Positions 26,665 to 34,937 of a DNA stretch of 64,000 bases are shown piece after piece. The DNA comes from Actinomyces gaoshouyii (GTDB taxonomy: Bacteria; Actinomycetota; Actinomycetes; Actinomycetales; Actinomycetaceae). The first letter of the stretch is position 1. The number at the start of each line of letters is the position of its first letter. Made by a program: the position numbers and the translations under genes. The notes beneath the pieces were generated by a model. It saw only the letters and a program-made list of their open reading frames with translations. It was not told where the DNA came from and searched no databases. Location of the stretch: NCBI RefSeq assembly GCF_002072175.1, contig NZ_MVIV01000002.1:248001-312000 (forward strand). The letters are read 5' to 3'.

Positions 26665-27135
26665 ATGCGCCCCTCCACCGCCCCCGACTGGCCCGCCTTG
26701 GCGGTGGTGGGCCTTGGCGGAGCCGTCGGCACCTCGCTGCGGGCCAGTCTCGCCGAGCTCATCGGCCCCTCGCCGTCGGGCCTGCCCTGGGCGACGGCGA
26801 CGGCGAACCTCGCCGGCGCGCTCCTGCTGGGCCTTATCCTGGGCCGATTCGCGGCGCCCTGGCGCCAGACGGGTAAGCATCGGCTCGTCCGCCTGGGGGT
26901 GGGCACGGGACTCATGGGGGCGCTCACCACCTACTCGACACTGATCGGCGAGACGCTTGCCCTCATCGACCAGGGATTCCCGGCCCTGGGGGCGGTGTAC
27001 CTCCTGGGATCCCTCGTCGCGGGTCTGGCGCTCGCCGGCCTGGGGCTGCGGCTGTCGAGGTTCCTCGATCAGTCGCATCACACCGGTCCCACCGACGGCG
27101 CAGGGGTCGGCGCCGCGGGCTCGCAGTCGCCGTGA
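26665..27135 (+). CDS. crcB: fluoride channel subunit CrcB/Fluc (first of a pair)
   Basis: 156 aa, four predicted TM helices. It has the Fluc motifs in a diverged form: VGLGGAVGTSLRASL, TATANLAGALLLGLILG (conserved Asn) and GTGLMGALTTYSTL. Fluc proteins form antiparallel dimeric F- channels; actinobacteria often carry two dissimilar genes forming a heterodimer. The GTGA overlap with the second copy supports 1:1 synthesis. It follows the DUF2079 gene by one base. No fluoride riboswitch was recognised upstream. Confidence 0.85.
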   Translation: MRPSTAPDWPALAVVGLGGAVGTSLRASLAELIGPSPSGLPWATATANLAGALLLGLILGRFAAPWRQTGKHRLVRLGVGTGLMGALTTYSTLIGETLALIDQGFPALGAVYLLGSLVAGLALAGLGLRLSRFLDQSHHTGPTDGAGVGAAGSQSP

Positions 27136-27620
27136 GCGGGGCATGGGCATGGTCCCTCATGGTTCTGGCCGGAGGCGCGGGGGCCATCGCCCGCTACCTC
27201 GTCGACAGCCGCATGAGTGCGACGGCGACCAGGGCCGCGGCCAGGAGGGCGGCCGCCTCATCCCGCCACGAGCAGGCCGGTCCTGCCGACGGGTCCACCG
27301 GCGAGGCCCGCGGGGCCGTCGACGAGCTTCCGGTGCCGGTGGGGACGATCGTCGTCAACATCACGGCATGCCTGATCCTGGGCGTTCTCACCGGTTGGGC
27401 GCAAACGGAGGCCGCAGCGAGCGCTGCGAGCCTGACCCGCGTCCTCGGCACAGGCCTCATGGGCGGCTACTCGACCTTCTCCACGGCCAGCGTGGAGGGC
27501 GCGCGGCTCGCCGCGCTCGGGCGCTGGCGGGCCGCCGCAGCCCACGGCCTGGGCATGATGGCCGCCTGCCTGGCCGCGGGGGCGCTGGGGATGGCGCTGG
27601 GCGCCGGGCTCGCAGGCTGA
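27132..27620 (+). CDS. crcB: fluoride channel subunit CrcB/Fluc (second of a pair)
   Basis: 162 aa. Motifs are closer to canonical: LAGGAGAIARYLVD, GTIVVNITACLILG and GTGLMGGYSTFSTAS, where the TFST Phe-box forms part of the pore. A polar, Ala/Arg-rich insertion of about 35 residues separates TM1 and TM2 (residues ~30-65), longer than in typical Fluc subunits. The GTG start overlaps the stop of the first crcB. Confidence 0.88.
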   Translation: MSGAWAWSLMVLAGGAGAIARYLVDSRMSATATRAAARRAAASSRHEQAGPADGSTGEARGAVDELPVPVGTIVVNITACLILGVLTGWAQTEAAASAASLTRVLGTGLMGGYSTFSTASVEGARLAALGRWRAAAAHGLGMMAACLAAGALGMALGAGLAG

Positions 27621-27692
27621 AGAGCATCGCGGATCCGTCGCGATGGGGCCGATGGCCGACTCCGAGCCAGTGATCTCTGCCAGACTGCGGGC

Positions 27693-28526
27693 ATGACCCA
27701 CTCGCCCAAGTCCACCACCGCGCCCATCAGCCACGCCTCGGACGGGGCATCACCGGTCCGGCGGAGCAATCAAGCCGTGGTCATCCTGCTCGTCATCATC
27801 GCCATACTCCTTGCCGTGATCGCCGGAATGCTCATCCTGCGCACCACGAAGGACTCCCCGTCCGGCGCGGCCCAGACAGCCTCCACGGCGGGAACGGCCG
27901 TCTCGTCCCAGATCGCCGATGGGACAGCGGCCGGAGCCGCTGGCGCGGCCCCCTCGCTCAGCCCCGAGCAGTTGCAGATCCTGCGCAACGAGCCCAAGCG
28001 CGACCCGAACGACGCCCGCGCCAAGGGAAGCGCGGACGCGCCGGTCGTGATGACGATCTTCTCCGACTTCGCCTGCCCGTACTGCACGAAGTTCGCCCAA
28101 GAGACCGAACCCGGGTTGCGCGACCTCATCGACAGCGGCTCTCTGCGGATCGAGTGGCGCGATCTCGCGCAGATCACCCCGTCCTCGCCGCTGGCCGCAC
28201 AGGCCGGGATCGCCGCCGGGAACCAGGGCCGCTTCTGGGAGTTCCACGACGCCGTCTACGCGGCCGCCGATCCCACCGACCACCCCGAGTACACCCAGGA
28301 CAGCCTCACGGCCTTCGCTCAGAGCGCCGGGGTGAAGGATATCGAGAGGTTCAAGGCGGACATGACCGCTGACGCCACCGCCCTGTCGGTGACCCAGGCC
28401 AGGGATCATGCCTACGAGATCGGAGTGAGGGGAACGCCCTTCCTCATGATCAATGACACCTACATCAACGGCTTCGCCTCTGCGGACGCGGTGCGCGCCA
28501 CGATCGCCGAACAGGCCGCGAAATAG
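27693..28526 (+). CDS. membrane-anchored DsbA-like thiol-disulfide oxidoreductase
   Basis: 277 aa. A single N-terminal TM helix (VVILLVIIAILLAVIAGMLIL, residues ~30-50) with an extracytoplasmic thioredoxin-fold domain of the DsbA/DsbG type from ~110. The active site is FACPYCTKF (CPYC) and the cis-Pro loop GVRGTPFLMIND. The helical insertion (QAGIAAGNQGRFWEFHDAVYA) is typical of the family. It probably forms or isomerises disulfides in exported proteins. CAGACT lies six bases before the ATG (weak -10). No partner VKOR/DsbB is adjacent. Confidence 0.87.
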   Translation: MTHSPKSTTAPISHASDGASPVRRSNQAVVILLVIIAILLAVIAGMLILRTTKDSPSGAAQTASTAGTAVSSQIADGTAAGAAGAAPSLSPEQLQILRNEPKRDPNDARAKGSADAPVVMTIFSDFACPYCTKFAQETEPGLRDLIDSGSLRIEWRDLAQITPSSPLAAQAGIAAGNQGRFWEFHDAVYAAADPTDHPEYTQDSLTAFAQSAGVKDIERFKADMTADATALSVTQARDHAYEIGVRGTPFLMINDTYINGFASADAVRATIAEQAAK

Positions 28527-28702
28527 CTCCGCGAGCCACCGGGGCCCGCGATGGCCGGGGCCGGCCCGCAGGGACGCCGTCATTCGGTCGCGGAAGACCT
28601 GCGACGCCTGTCACAATAGATGCGCCTCGGCAGCGCACCCATCGACAGACGCGCGCCCACCCGGCACCGCATCCCCCGAGGCATGGCGAAGGAGCACGGC
28701 AC

Positions 28703-29698
28703 ATGGCGGATCAGACCGAAGCGACCACCGGGACGGCGCAGGACTTGCACGGCGCACTGAGCATCGGCGTGGACGTGGGCGGCACGAAGATCGCGGGCGG
28801 TGTCGTCGCCGTCGACGGCGAGGTCCTCGCGACGATCCGCCGCGATTCGCCCGCCCAGGAGCGCCAGGCCATCATCGATACGATCGTCGAGGTCGTGCGC
28901 GAGCTCAAGAACGACTTCCCCTCCTGCACGACGGTCGGCATCGGCGCGGCCGGCTTCATCGCCGAGGACCGCAACACGATCGCCCACGGCACGAACCTGG
29001 ACTGGACGGGCCTGCGTCTGGCGGATGCGATCTCCGAGCGTGTGGGCATGCCCGTCGTGGTGGAGAACGACGCCAATGCCTTCGGCTGGGCGGAGGTGCG
29101 CTTCGGCGCCGCCCGGGGCAAGCGCAACGCCCTGGTCGTGGCGATCGGCACGGGCGTGGGCGGGGCGGTCGTCGTGGATGGCAGGCTCCTGCGCGGCGCG
29201 CGGGGCTTCGCCGCCGAGATTGGGCACATCAACGTCGTGCCGGATGGACGGCCCTGCGGCTGCGGCCTCAATGGCTGCCTCGAGCGCTACGCCGCGGGCA
29301 CGGCCCTGGGGGTCAACGGCTGGGAGCAGGCGCGCTTCCGCCCCGCCTACGCCGCGCGCATCATCGAGCTCTCGGGAGGGGATGCCAACAACATCTCCGG
29401 CAAGGCGGTCACCGCGGCGGCCCGCGAGGGCGACCCCTGCGCCCTGGAGTGCTACGCCCAGCTCACGCACTGGCTGGGCCGGGGCCTCGCGGATCTGTGC
29501 GCCGTGCTCGATCCCGAGGTCATCGTCATCGCCGGGGGCCTGGCCGAGGCGGGAGACATCCTCCTGGAGCCCACGCGCAAGGCCTTCGAGGCCGCCCTCA
29601 CCGCGGGCACCCATCGACCGCCGATCCCGCTCGTCCTGGCCGCCGGCGGCCAGGAGGCCGGTCTGGTGGGGGCGGCGGACCTCGCCCGCCAGAGCTGA
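28703..29698 (+). CDS. glk: ROK-family glucokinase
   Basis: 331 aa. It phosphorylates glucose (ATP, or possibly polyphosphate, as donor) in the cytoplasm. The phosphate-binding GVDVGGTKIAGGVV, the substrate segment ENDANAFGWAE, GTGVGGAVVVDG, GHINVVPDG and the Zn-binding ROK signature CGCGLNGCLE are all present. AAGGAG lies nine bases upstream of the ATG. It has no helix-turn-helix extension, so it is a kinase and not a ROK repressor. Confidence 0.9.
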   Translation: MADQTEATTGTAQDLHGALSIGVDVGGTKIAGGVVAVDGEVLATIRRDSPAQERQAIIDTIVEVVRELKNDFPSCTTVGIGAAGFIAEDRNTIAHGTNLDWTGLRLADAISERVGMPVVVENDANAFGWAEVRFGAARGKRNALVVAIGTGVGGAVVVDGRLLRGARGFAAEIGHINVVPDGRPCGCGLNGCLERYAAGTALGVNGWEQARFRPAYAARIIELSGGDANNISGKAVTAAAREGDPCALECYAQLTHWLGRGLADLCAVLDPEVIVIAGGLAEAGDILLEPTRKAFEAALTAGTHRPPIPLVLAAGGQEAGLVGAADLARQS

Positions 29699-29820
29699 GC
29701 CCGGTCCGGGATCCCACCGGTCCCTCCCGGGGCAGGGCAGTCCGGCACGGCGGATGATGACCCGCCATGCCGTCGAAGATGCGTCACGCCATACATCCCG
29801 CTCTTCCATAGGCGACCCTG

Positions 29821-29846
29821 ACCTTACTAAGGTTGCCCTTGTCCAT
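29821..29846 (+). promoter_or_regulatory. putative DtxR/IdeR iron box upstream of the siderophore operon
   Basis: ACCTTACTAAGGT is a perfect 13-base palindrome (29821-29833) and overlaps TAAGGTTGCCCTTG (29828-29841), a partial match to the DtxR consensus TWAGGTWAGSCTWACCTWA. It lies 50-75 bases before the operon start, where an iron-responsive repressor would block transcription. Confidence 0.5.
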
Positions 29847-29895
29847 TTCCGGGCGCTCACCGCGATCGACCGCCCCCGACGACGAAGAGGAACCC

Positions 29896-30939
29896 ATGCC
29901 CGTCTCCCGCAAGTCCTTCCTCGCGAGTACTTCAGCACTGTCCCTGTCGGCGCTCCTGGCCGCCTGCGGGAGCAAGAAGAGCGATGGCGGGGGTGCCAGT
30001 GGCTCCTCCGCCGACGGCGCCCCCGGCACCATCACCCATGCCTTCGGCACCACGGAGCTCCCCACCTCGGTGGAGCGGATCGCGACCGTCAACTGGGCGA
30101 ACCAGGACGTCCCCCTCGCCCTGGGCGTCATGCCCGTCGGTATCGCCAAGCAGGTCTTCGGCGTCGAGGACGGCTCCGGGATGCTGCCCTGGACCAAGAC
30201 GAAGGTGGATGAGCTCGTCGCCGGCGGCGCCACGGCACCCGTCCTGTTCGACGAGACCGACGGCATCGCCTTCGAGGCCATCGCGGACACGAAGCCCGAT
30301 ATCATCCTGGGCGCCTACTCGGGCATGACCCAGGAGGACTACAACCGGCTCAGCGAGATCGCCCCCACCATCGCCTACCCGAAGGCCGCCTGGGTCACCC
30401 CGTGGCGCGAGATGATCACCATGGATGCCACCGCGATCGGGAAGAAGACGGAGGGCGAGGCGCTCATCACCGCCCTGGAGTCCTCCATCTCCGCCGAGAC
30501 CGCCAAGCACCCGCAGCTGGCCGGCAAGACCGCCGCCTTCTTCTACATGGGCGCGGGCGACCAATCCTCCATCGGCTTCTACACGACGGGCGACCCGCGC
30601 ACGGCGTTCATGGAGGACCTGGGCCTGACCATCCCGGAGTCGGTGCGCAAGCAGGCCGAGGCGGACCCCTCCACCTTCTCCTACAACCTCTCTGCCGAGA
30701 ACGCCGACATGGTCAACGACGTCGACATCATGGTCATGTACGGCACTGCGGAGGACCTGCCCACCCTCCAGGCCGATTCCCTCATCGGGACGATCCCGGC
30801 GGTCAAGAACGGGGCCATCGCCTTCGTCGGCAACGGCTCGGCGCTGTCGGCCTCCACCAATCCCGGGCCGCTCTCCCTGCCCTGGGGGCTGGCCGACTAC
30901 GTGGCGCTCATCGCCGCAGCCGCAGACAAGGTCCAGTGA
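29896..30939 (+). CDS. iron-siderophore ABC transporter substrate-binding lipoprotein
   Basis: 347 aa. Lipoprotein signal MPVSRKSFLASTSALSLSALLAACGS, with lipobox LAAC (lipidated Cys near 26). The mature part fits the class III (FepB/FhuD) fold: ERIATVNWANQDVPLALGVMPVG, a rigid middle and KPDIILGAYSGMTQEDYNRLSEIAPTIAYP. It binds ferric siderophore outside the membrane. Start at ATG 29896 after GAAGAGG. First gene of five that overlap by four bases each. Confidence 0.92.
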   Translation: MPVSRKSFLASTSALSLSALLAACGSKKSDGGGASGSSADGAPGTITHAFGTTELPTSVERIATVNWANQDVPLALGVMPVGIAKQVFGVEDGSGMLPWTKTKVDELVAGGATAPVLFDETDGIAFEAIADTKPDIILGAYSGMTQEDYNRLSEIAPTIAYPKAAWVTPWREMITMDATAIGKKTEGEALITALESSISAETAKHPQLAGKTAAFFYMGAGDQSSIGFYTTGDPRTAFMEDLGLTIPESVRKQAEADPSTFSYNLSAENADMVNDVDIMVMYGTAEDLPTLQADSLIGTIPAVKNGAIAFVGNGSALSASTNPGPLSLPWGLADYVALIAAAADKVQ

Positions 30940-31979
30940 CCACCCCGGCCACGCCCGGCCCGAGCAGGGCCGGCGATCACGGCCCCACGGCCCTGCCCGC
31001 GCCCGCCGTACTCGTCGCGCTCCTGGCACTGCTCGCCCTGGCGGCCATCGCCTCGATCGCCTTCGGAGCGCGCATGGTCAGCCTCCGCGAGATCCTCGAT
31101 GGCGTGGTCGGCCATGACTCGACCATCGGGGCGACCGCCGTCGGCGAGAGGCTCCCGCGCACCGCCACCGCCCTCGTAGCGGGCGCGGCCCTGGGGCTGG
31201 CGGGCGCCCTCATGCAGGCCATCACCCGCAATCCCATAGCCGATCCCGGGATCCTGGGGATCAACACGGGGGCGTCCCTGGCAATCGTCACCGGGATCGC
31301 CTTCCTGGGAATCCATTCGCTCTTCCAGTACCTGTGGGTTGCGATGGCCGGCGCCATGCTCACCGCTATCGTGGTCTACGCCGTCGGCTCGCTCGGGCCG
31401 GGAGGGGCGACGCCGGTCAAGCTCGCCCTGGCCGGGGTGGCCACGGGTGCGGCGCTGTCCTCGGCGATCAGCGCGATCACGCTGCCCCGCGCTCAAGGCC
31501 TGGAGGACTTCCGCGCCTGGCAGGTCGGGAGTCTGGGGCGCGGCACCTGGGACTCCCTCGGAGTGGTCCTGCCCTTCATCGCACTGGCCACCGCCGCGGG
31601 CCTGGCGATGGCGCGCCCGCTGAACTCGCTGGCCCTCGGCGATGAAGCGGCTACCGGCTTGGGCGTCAACGCGCCGCTCACGAGGCTCTTCGCCGCCGCG
31701 GCGGGAGTGGTTCTATGCGCCGCCGTGACGGCGCTGGCCGGGCCGATCGGCTTCGTCGGCCTCATGGTCCCCCACGCGGTGCGGATGCTCACGGGCCCCG
31801 ATCACCGGTGGCTCCTGCCCCTGTCCGTCCTCGGTGGCGCTGCCCTGTTGACGGTGGCCGATACCCTGGGCCGGGTGATCGCGAGGCCGAGCGAGATCTC
31901 GGTGGGCATCATCACCGCCTTCGTCGGGGCCCCCATCCTCATCGTCGTGGCCCGAAGCGCGAAAGTGCGCGAGTTATGA
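30936..31979 (+). CDS. FecCD-family ferric-siderophore permease, first subunit
   Basis: 347 aa, about ten TM helices. FecCD features: RLPRTATALVAGAALGLAGALMQAITRNPIADPGILGINTGAS and GPIGFVGLMVPHAVRMLTGPDHR. It forms a heterodimeric BtuC-like channel with the next subunit. The GTG start overlaps the stop of the binding protein (GTGA). Confidence 0.92.
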   Translation: MTTPATPGPSRAGDHGPTALPAPAVLVALLALLALAAIASIAFGARMVSLREILDGVVGHDSTIGATAVGERLPRTATALVAGAALGLAGALMQAITRNPIADPGILGINTGASLAIVTGIAFLGIHSLFQYLWVAMAGAMLTAIVVYAVGSLGPGGATPVKLALAGVATGAALSSAISAITLPRAQGLEDFRAWQVGSLGRGTWDSLGVVLPFIALATAAGLAMARPLNSLALGDEAATGLGVNAPLTRLFAAAAGVVLCAAVTALAGPIGFVGLMVPHAVRMLTGPDHRWLLPLSVLGGAALLTVADTLGRVIARPSEISVGIITAFVGAPILIVVARSAKVREL

Positions 31980-33019
31980 GCGCCCCGCCCCTCGCCCTCG
32001 GTTTCACCGACCGGGGCAGGCGCTCCCGGGCGGCGCGCTACTGGGGGGTGAGCGCGGCGCTGCTCATCGGAGTCGTCGCCCTGTGGTGGGCCTGCGTGCT
32101 CATCGGGAGGACCTGGTACTCCCCGGAGGAGGTCATCCGCGTCATGATGGGCGAGCACGTGCCCGGGGCGTCGTTCTCCGTGGGCCGCCTGCGCCTGCCG
32201 CGCGCGATGGTGGGGCTCCTCGCCGGGCTGGCCTTCGGCATGGCCGGCACCACGTCCCAGACCATGCTGCGCAACCAGCTCGCCAGCCCGGACATCATCG
32301 GCATCACCTCGGGCGCCTCGACGGCGGCGGTCTTCTCGATCCTTGTGCTGGGCTGGTCCGGGCCGGCAGTGAGCATCCTGTCGATCGTCGCCGGCCTGGC
32401 GACGGCGGCCGCCATCTACGCGCTGTCCGGCTCGGGCCGGACACAGGGTGCCCGGCTCATCCTCATCGGGATCGGCGTGTCCTCGATGCTGTTCTCACTG
32501 ATCGCCTACCTGCAACTACGGGCCGCCATCTACGACGTCCCCAAAGCGATGCGCTGGCTGTCCGGCTCCCTGAACGACGCCGCCTGGGACCAGGTGGTAA
32601 TCCTGGCGATCGCGGTGAGCGCCTGCGCGCTGATCATGGGGGTGATCGGCCGGGACCTTCCACTGCTCGCCCTGGGCGAGGAGACCGCCGTCGGCCTGGG
32701 AGTGACCACTGGCCGCGCCAGGCTCGCCCTTGTGCTCACCATGGTGGCGCTGGCCTCCTTCGCGACCGCGGCCACCGGCCCCATCGCCTTCGTCTCCTTC
32801 CTAGCCGGGCCTCTCGCGGCAGGCCTCGTGGGGCGCACGCATCGCACGCTGCTCCTGCCCGCCGCCCTCATGGGGGCCATCGTCGTGCTCGGCGGCGACC
32901 TCCTGGGCCAGCACGCCTTTCCCACGACACTCCCGGTGGGCGTGGTGACCGGTGTGGTCGGCGCCCCTTACCTCGTCCTCCAACTGCTGCGACTCAACCG
33001 CCAGGGAGCCTCCGCATGA
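31976..33019 (+). CDS. FecCD-family ferric-siderophore permease, second subunit
   Basis: 347 aa, about ten TM helices. RLPRAMVGLLAGLAFGMAGTTSQTMLRNQLASPDIIGITSGAS and GPIAFVSFLAGPLAAGLVGRTHRTLLLPAALMGA match the family. ATGA overlap with the first permease. The usual PHxxR motif of the coupling helix is replaced by LAGPLA, commonly seen in the second subunit of such pairs. Confidence 0.92.
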   Translation: MSAPPLALGFTDRGRRSRAARYWGVSAALLIGVVALWWACVLIGRTWYSPEEVIRVMMGEHVPGASFSVGRLRLPRAMVGLLAGLAFGMAGTTSQTMLRNQLASPDIIGITSGASTAAVFSILVLGWSGPAVSILSIVAGLATAAAIYALSGSGRTQGARLILIGIGVSSMLFSLIAYLQLRAAIYDVPKAMRWLSGSLNDAAWDQVVILAIAVSACALIMGVIGRDLPLLALGEETAVGLGVTTGRARLALVLTMVALASFATAATGPIAFVSFLAGPLAAGLVGRTHRTLLLPAALMGAIVVLGGDLLGQHAFPTTLPVGVVTGVVGAPYLVLQLLRLNRQGASA

Positions 33020-33894
33020 CCCCGTCCATGAGCACAGCCGCCCCTGCGACCCAGGATCGCGCGCGCCCCGCCGAACTGACCACTCGCACCCTGCGCTCGG
33101 GGTACGGCGGCCGCGTCGTCGTCGACGGCGTGGATGTCGCTATCCCGGTGGGCCGGATCTCCGTCATCGTGGGGGCGAACGCCTGCGGGAAGTCCACCCT
33201 GCTCAAGACGATGGCGCGAGTCCTGACCCCCATGGACGGGCGGGTCCTGCTCGACGGCGAGGAGATCCGATCTCTCCCCACCCGCTCTCTGGCCCGGCGC
33301 CTCGGCCTGCTGCCGCAGCAGCCGATCGCCCCGGAGGGCATCGCGGTGGCAGATCTCGTGGGGCGCGGGCGCAGCCCCCACCAGGGGCTGTTCCGGGCCA
33401 CAAGCGCCGCCGACCGGCGGATCGTGGAGGCCTCACTGCTGGCCACCCGCACCGAGGCCCTGGCGGATCGCTCCATCGACGAGCTCTCCGGTGGGCAGCG
33501 CCAGCGCGTGTGGATCGCCATGGCGCTGGCCCAGCGCACCGACGTGCTCCTCCTCGACGAGCCCACGACCTTCCTCGACCTCGCCCATCAGGTGGAGGTG
33601 CTGGACCTTCTCACGGATCTCAACCGCGAGCGCGGTACGACGATCGTCATGGTCCTGCACGACATCAATCTCTCGGCCCGCTACGCGGACCACATCATCG
33701 CCATGCGCCACGGCAGGGTGGTCGCCTCGGGAGCGCCATCGGAGATCGTCTCGAGCGAGCTGGTGCGCGAGGTCTTCGATCTGGAGGCTGATGTCATCCC
33801 GGACCCGGTCTCCGGCACGCCGCTCATCGTCCCCAAGGGCCGCTACCACGTGGGCGGCGGTAGGGATCAGGCACCCGGGCAGGAGGGGGCGTGA
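33016..33894 (+). CDS. siderophore ABC transporter ATP-binding protein
   Basis: 292 aa, FepC type. Walker A GANACGKSTLL, Q-loop LLPQQPIAPEGIAV, signature LSGGQRQRVWIAMAL, Walker B VLLLDEPTTFLD and H-loop VLHDINLSARYADHIIAM. It energises the two permeases. ATGA overlap with the upstream gene. Confidence 0.93.
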   Translation: MTPSMSTAAPATQDRARPAELTTRTLRSGYGGRVVVDGVDVAIPVGRISVIVGANACGKSTLLKTMARVLTPMDGRVLLDGEEIRSLPTRSLARRLGLLPQQPIAPEGIAVADLVGRGRSPHQGLFRATSAADRRIVEASLLATRTEALADRSIDELSGGQRQRVWIAMALAQRTDVLLLDEPTTFLDLAHQVEVLDLLTDLNRERGTTIVMVLHDINLSARYADHIIAMRHGRVVASGAPSEIVSSELVREVFDLEADVIPDPVSGTPLIVPKGRYHVGGGRDQAPGQEGA

Positions 33895-34868
33895 GCGGCG
33901 CGGGGAGGGCCTCTTTTGGCTTCTTCTCAGTCGAAGTGGCGGGGATCCTCGATGTCTCCCCCTCCATGAGGCGCTTCACCTTCGTAGGCGCCGGGGCTGC
34001 CGAGGAGGGCGGCGACCCTCTTGCCGACTTCGCGGACCCGGGCTGGGACCAGCGCATCAAGCTCGTCCTGCCCGCGCCCTCGGGCGGCTACGAGCACCTG
34101 GTGGACGGCCCGGACTGGTACGCCGACTGGCTCGCCCTCCCGCCGAAGCGCCGCTGCCCGATCCGCACCTACACGACGCGCGCGGTGCGCGGGGCCGTCT
34201 GCCGCGGGGGCGCGACGGAGGTGGACGTCGACATGGTGGTCCATCCGGCCGCGCCGACTGGCGGGCCCGGCACCGGGTTGGGGCCGGCGGCGCACTGGAT
34301 CGGGGGAGCCGTCGTCGGGAGCAGGGCAGTGCTGCTGGGGCCCCGTCGTTCCTTCGACGGCATGCCGGGTGGCGTCGATTTCATCCCACCGGCGCGCACC
34401 GGCGCCTATCTCCTGGGCGGCGATGAGACAGCGGCCCCGGCGATCGCCCGAATCCTGGAGGGCCTGCCCACGAGCGCACGCGGCATTGCCGTCGTCGAGA
34501 TGCCCCAGGAGGCCGACCGCGCCTACCTGCCCGCGCATCCAGGTTTCGAACTGCGCTTCCTGGGGCGCGAGGGCAGGGCGCATGGCGAGTTGCTCACGAC
34601 GGCGGTCGTTGAGGCGGCGGCCGAGCTGTGCCCGCCGGGCCGGCCCACCCGGGTGGAGGAGATCGACGTCGACTCCGACCTCCTGTGGGAGGTTCCGCGC
34701 ACAGCGCGCGGCGGGGCGGCGCTGTCACGAACGGATCTGTACGCGTGGCTGGCCGGTGAGGCGGGAGCGGTGCGCGCGATGCGCCGCCACCTGGTCTCGG
34801 AGCGGGGCGTCGATCGGCGCGCAGTGGCGTTCATGGGCTACTGGCGCTTGGGGCGCGCCGAGAACTGA
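33891..34868 (+). CDS. siderophore-interacting protein (FAD-dependent ferric-siderophore reductase)
   Basis: 325 aa, SIP/ViuB family. FAD-binding RTYTTR, the NAD(P)-binding part with YLLGGDETAAPAIARILEGL, and the C-terminal YAWLAGEAGAVRAMRRHLVSERG ... FMGYWRLGRAEN are characteristic. It would release iron from imported siderophore in the cytoplasm. GTGA overlap with the ATPase gene, so all five operon genes are translationally coupled. Confidence 0.92.
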   Translation: MSGAGRASFGFFSVEVAGILDVSPSMRRFTFVGAGAAEEGGDPLADFADPGWDQRIKLVLPAPSGGYEHLVDGPDWYADWLALPPKRRCPIRTYTTRAVRGAVCRGGATEVDVDMVVHPAAPTGGPGTGLGPAAHWIGGAVVGSRAVLLGPRRSFDGMPGGVDFIPPARTGAYLLGGDETAAPAIARILEGLPTSARGIAVVEMPQEADRAYLPAHPGFELRFLGREGRAHGELLTTAVVEAAAELCPPGRPTRVEEIDVDSDLLWEVPRTARGGAALSRTDLYAWLAGEAGAVRAMRRHLVSERGVDRRAVAFMGYWRLGRAEN

Positions 34869-34937
34869 CGACGGATCAGCGCACTGGAATCGGCGCTCCG
34901 CCGGGGAACGCATCGGTGCTCCGCCCGAGAAGGCCGT

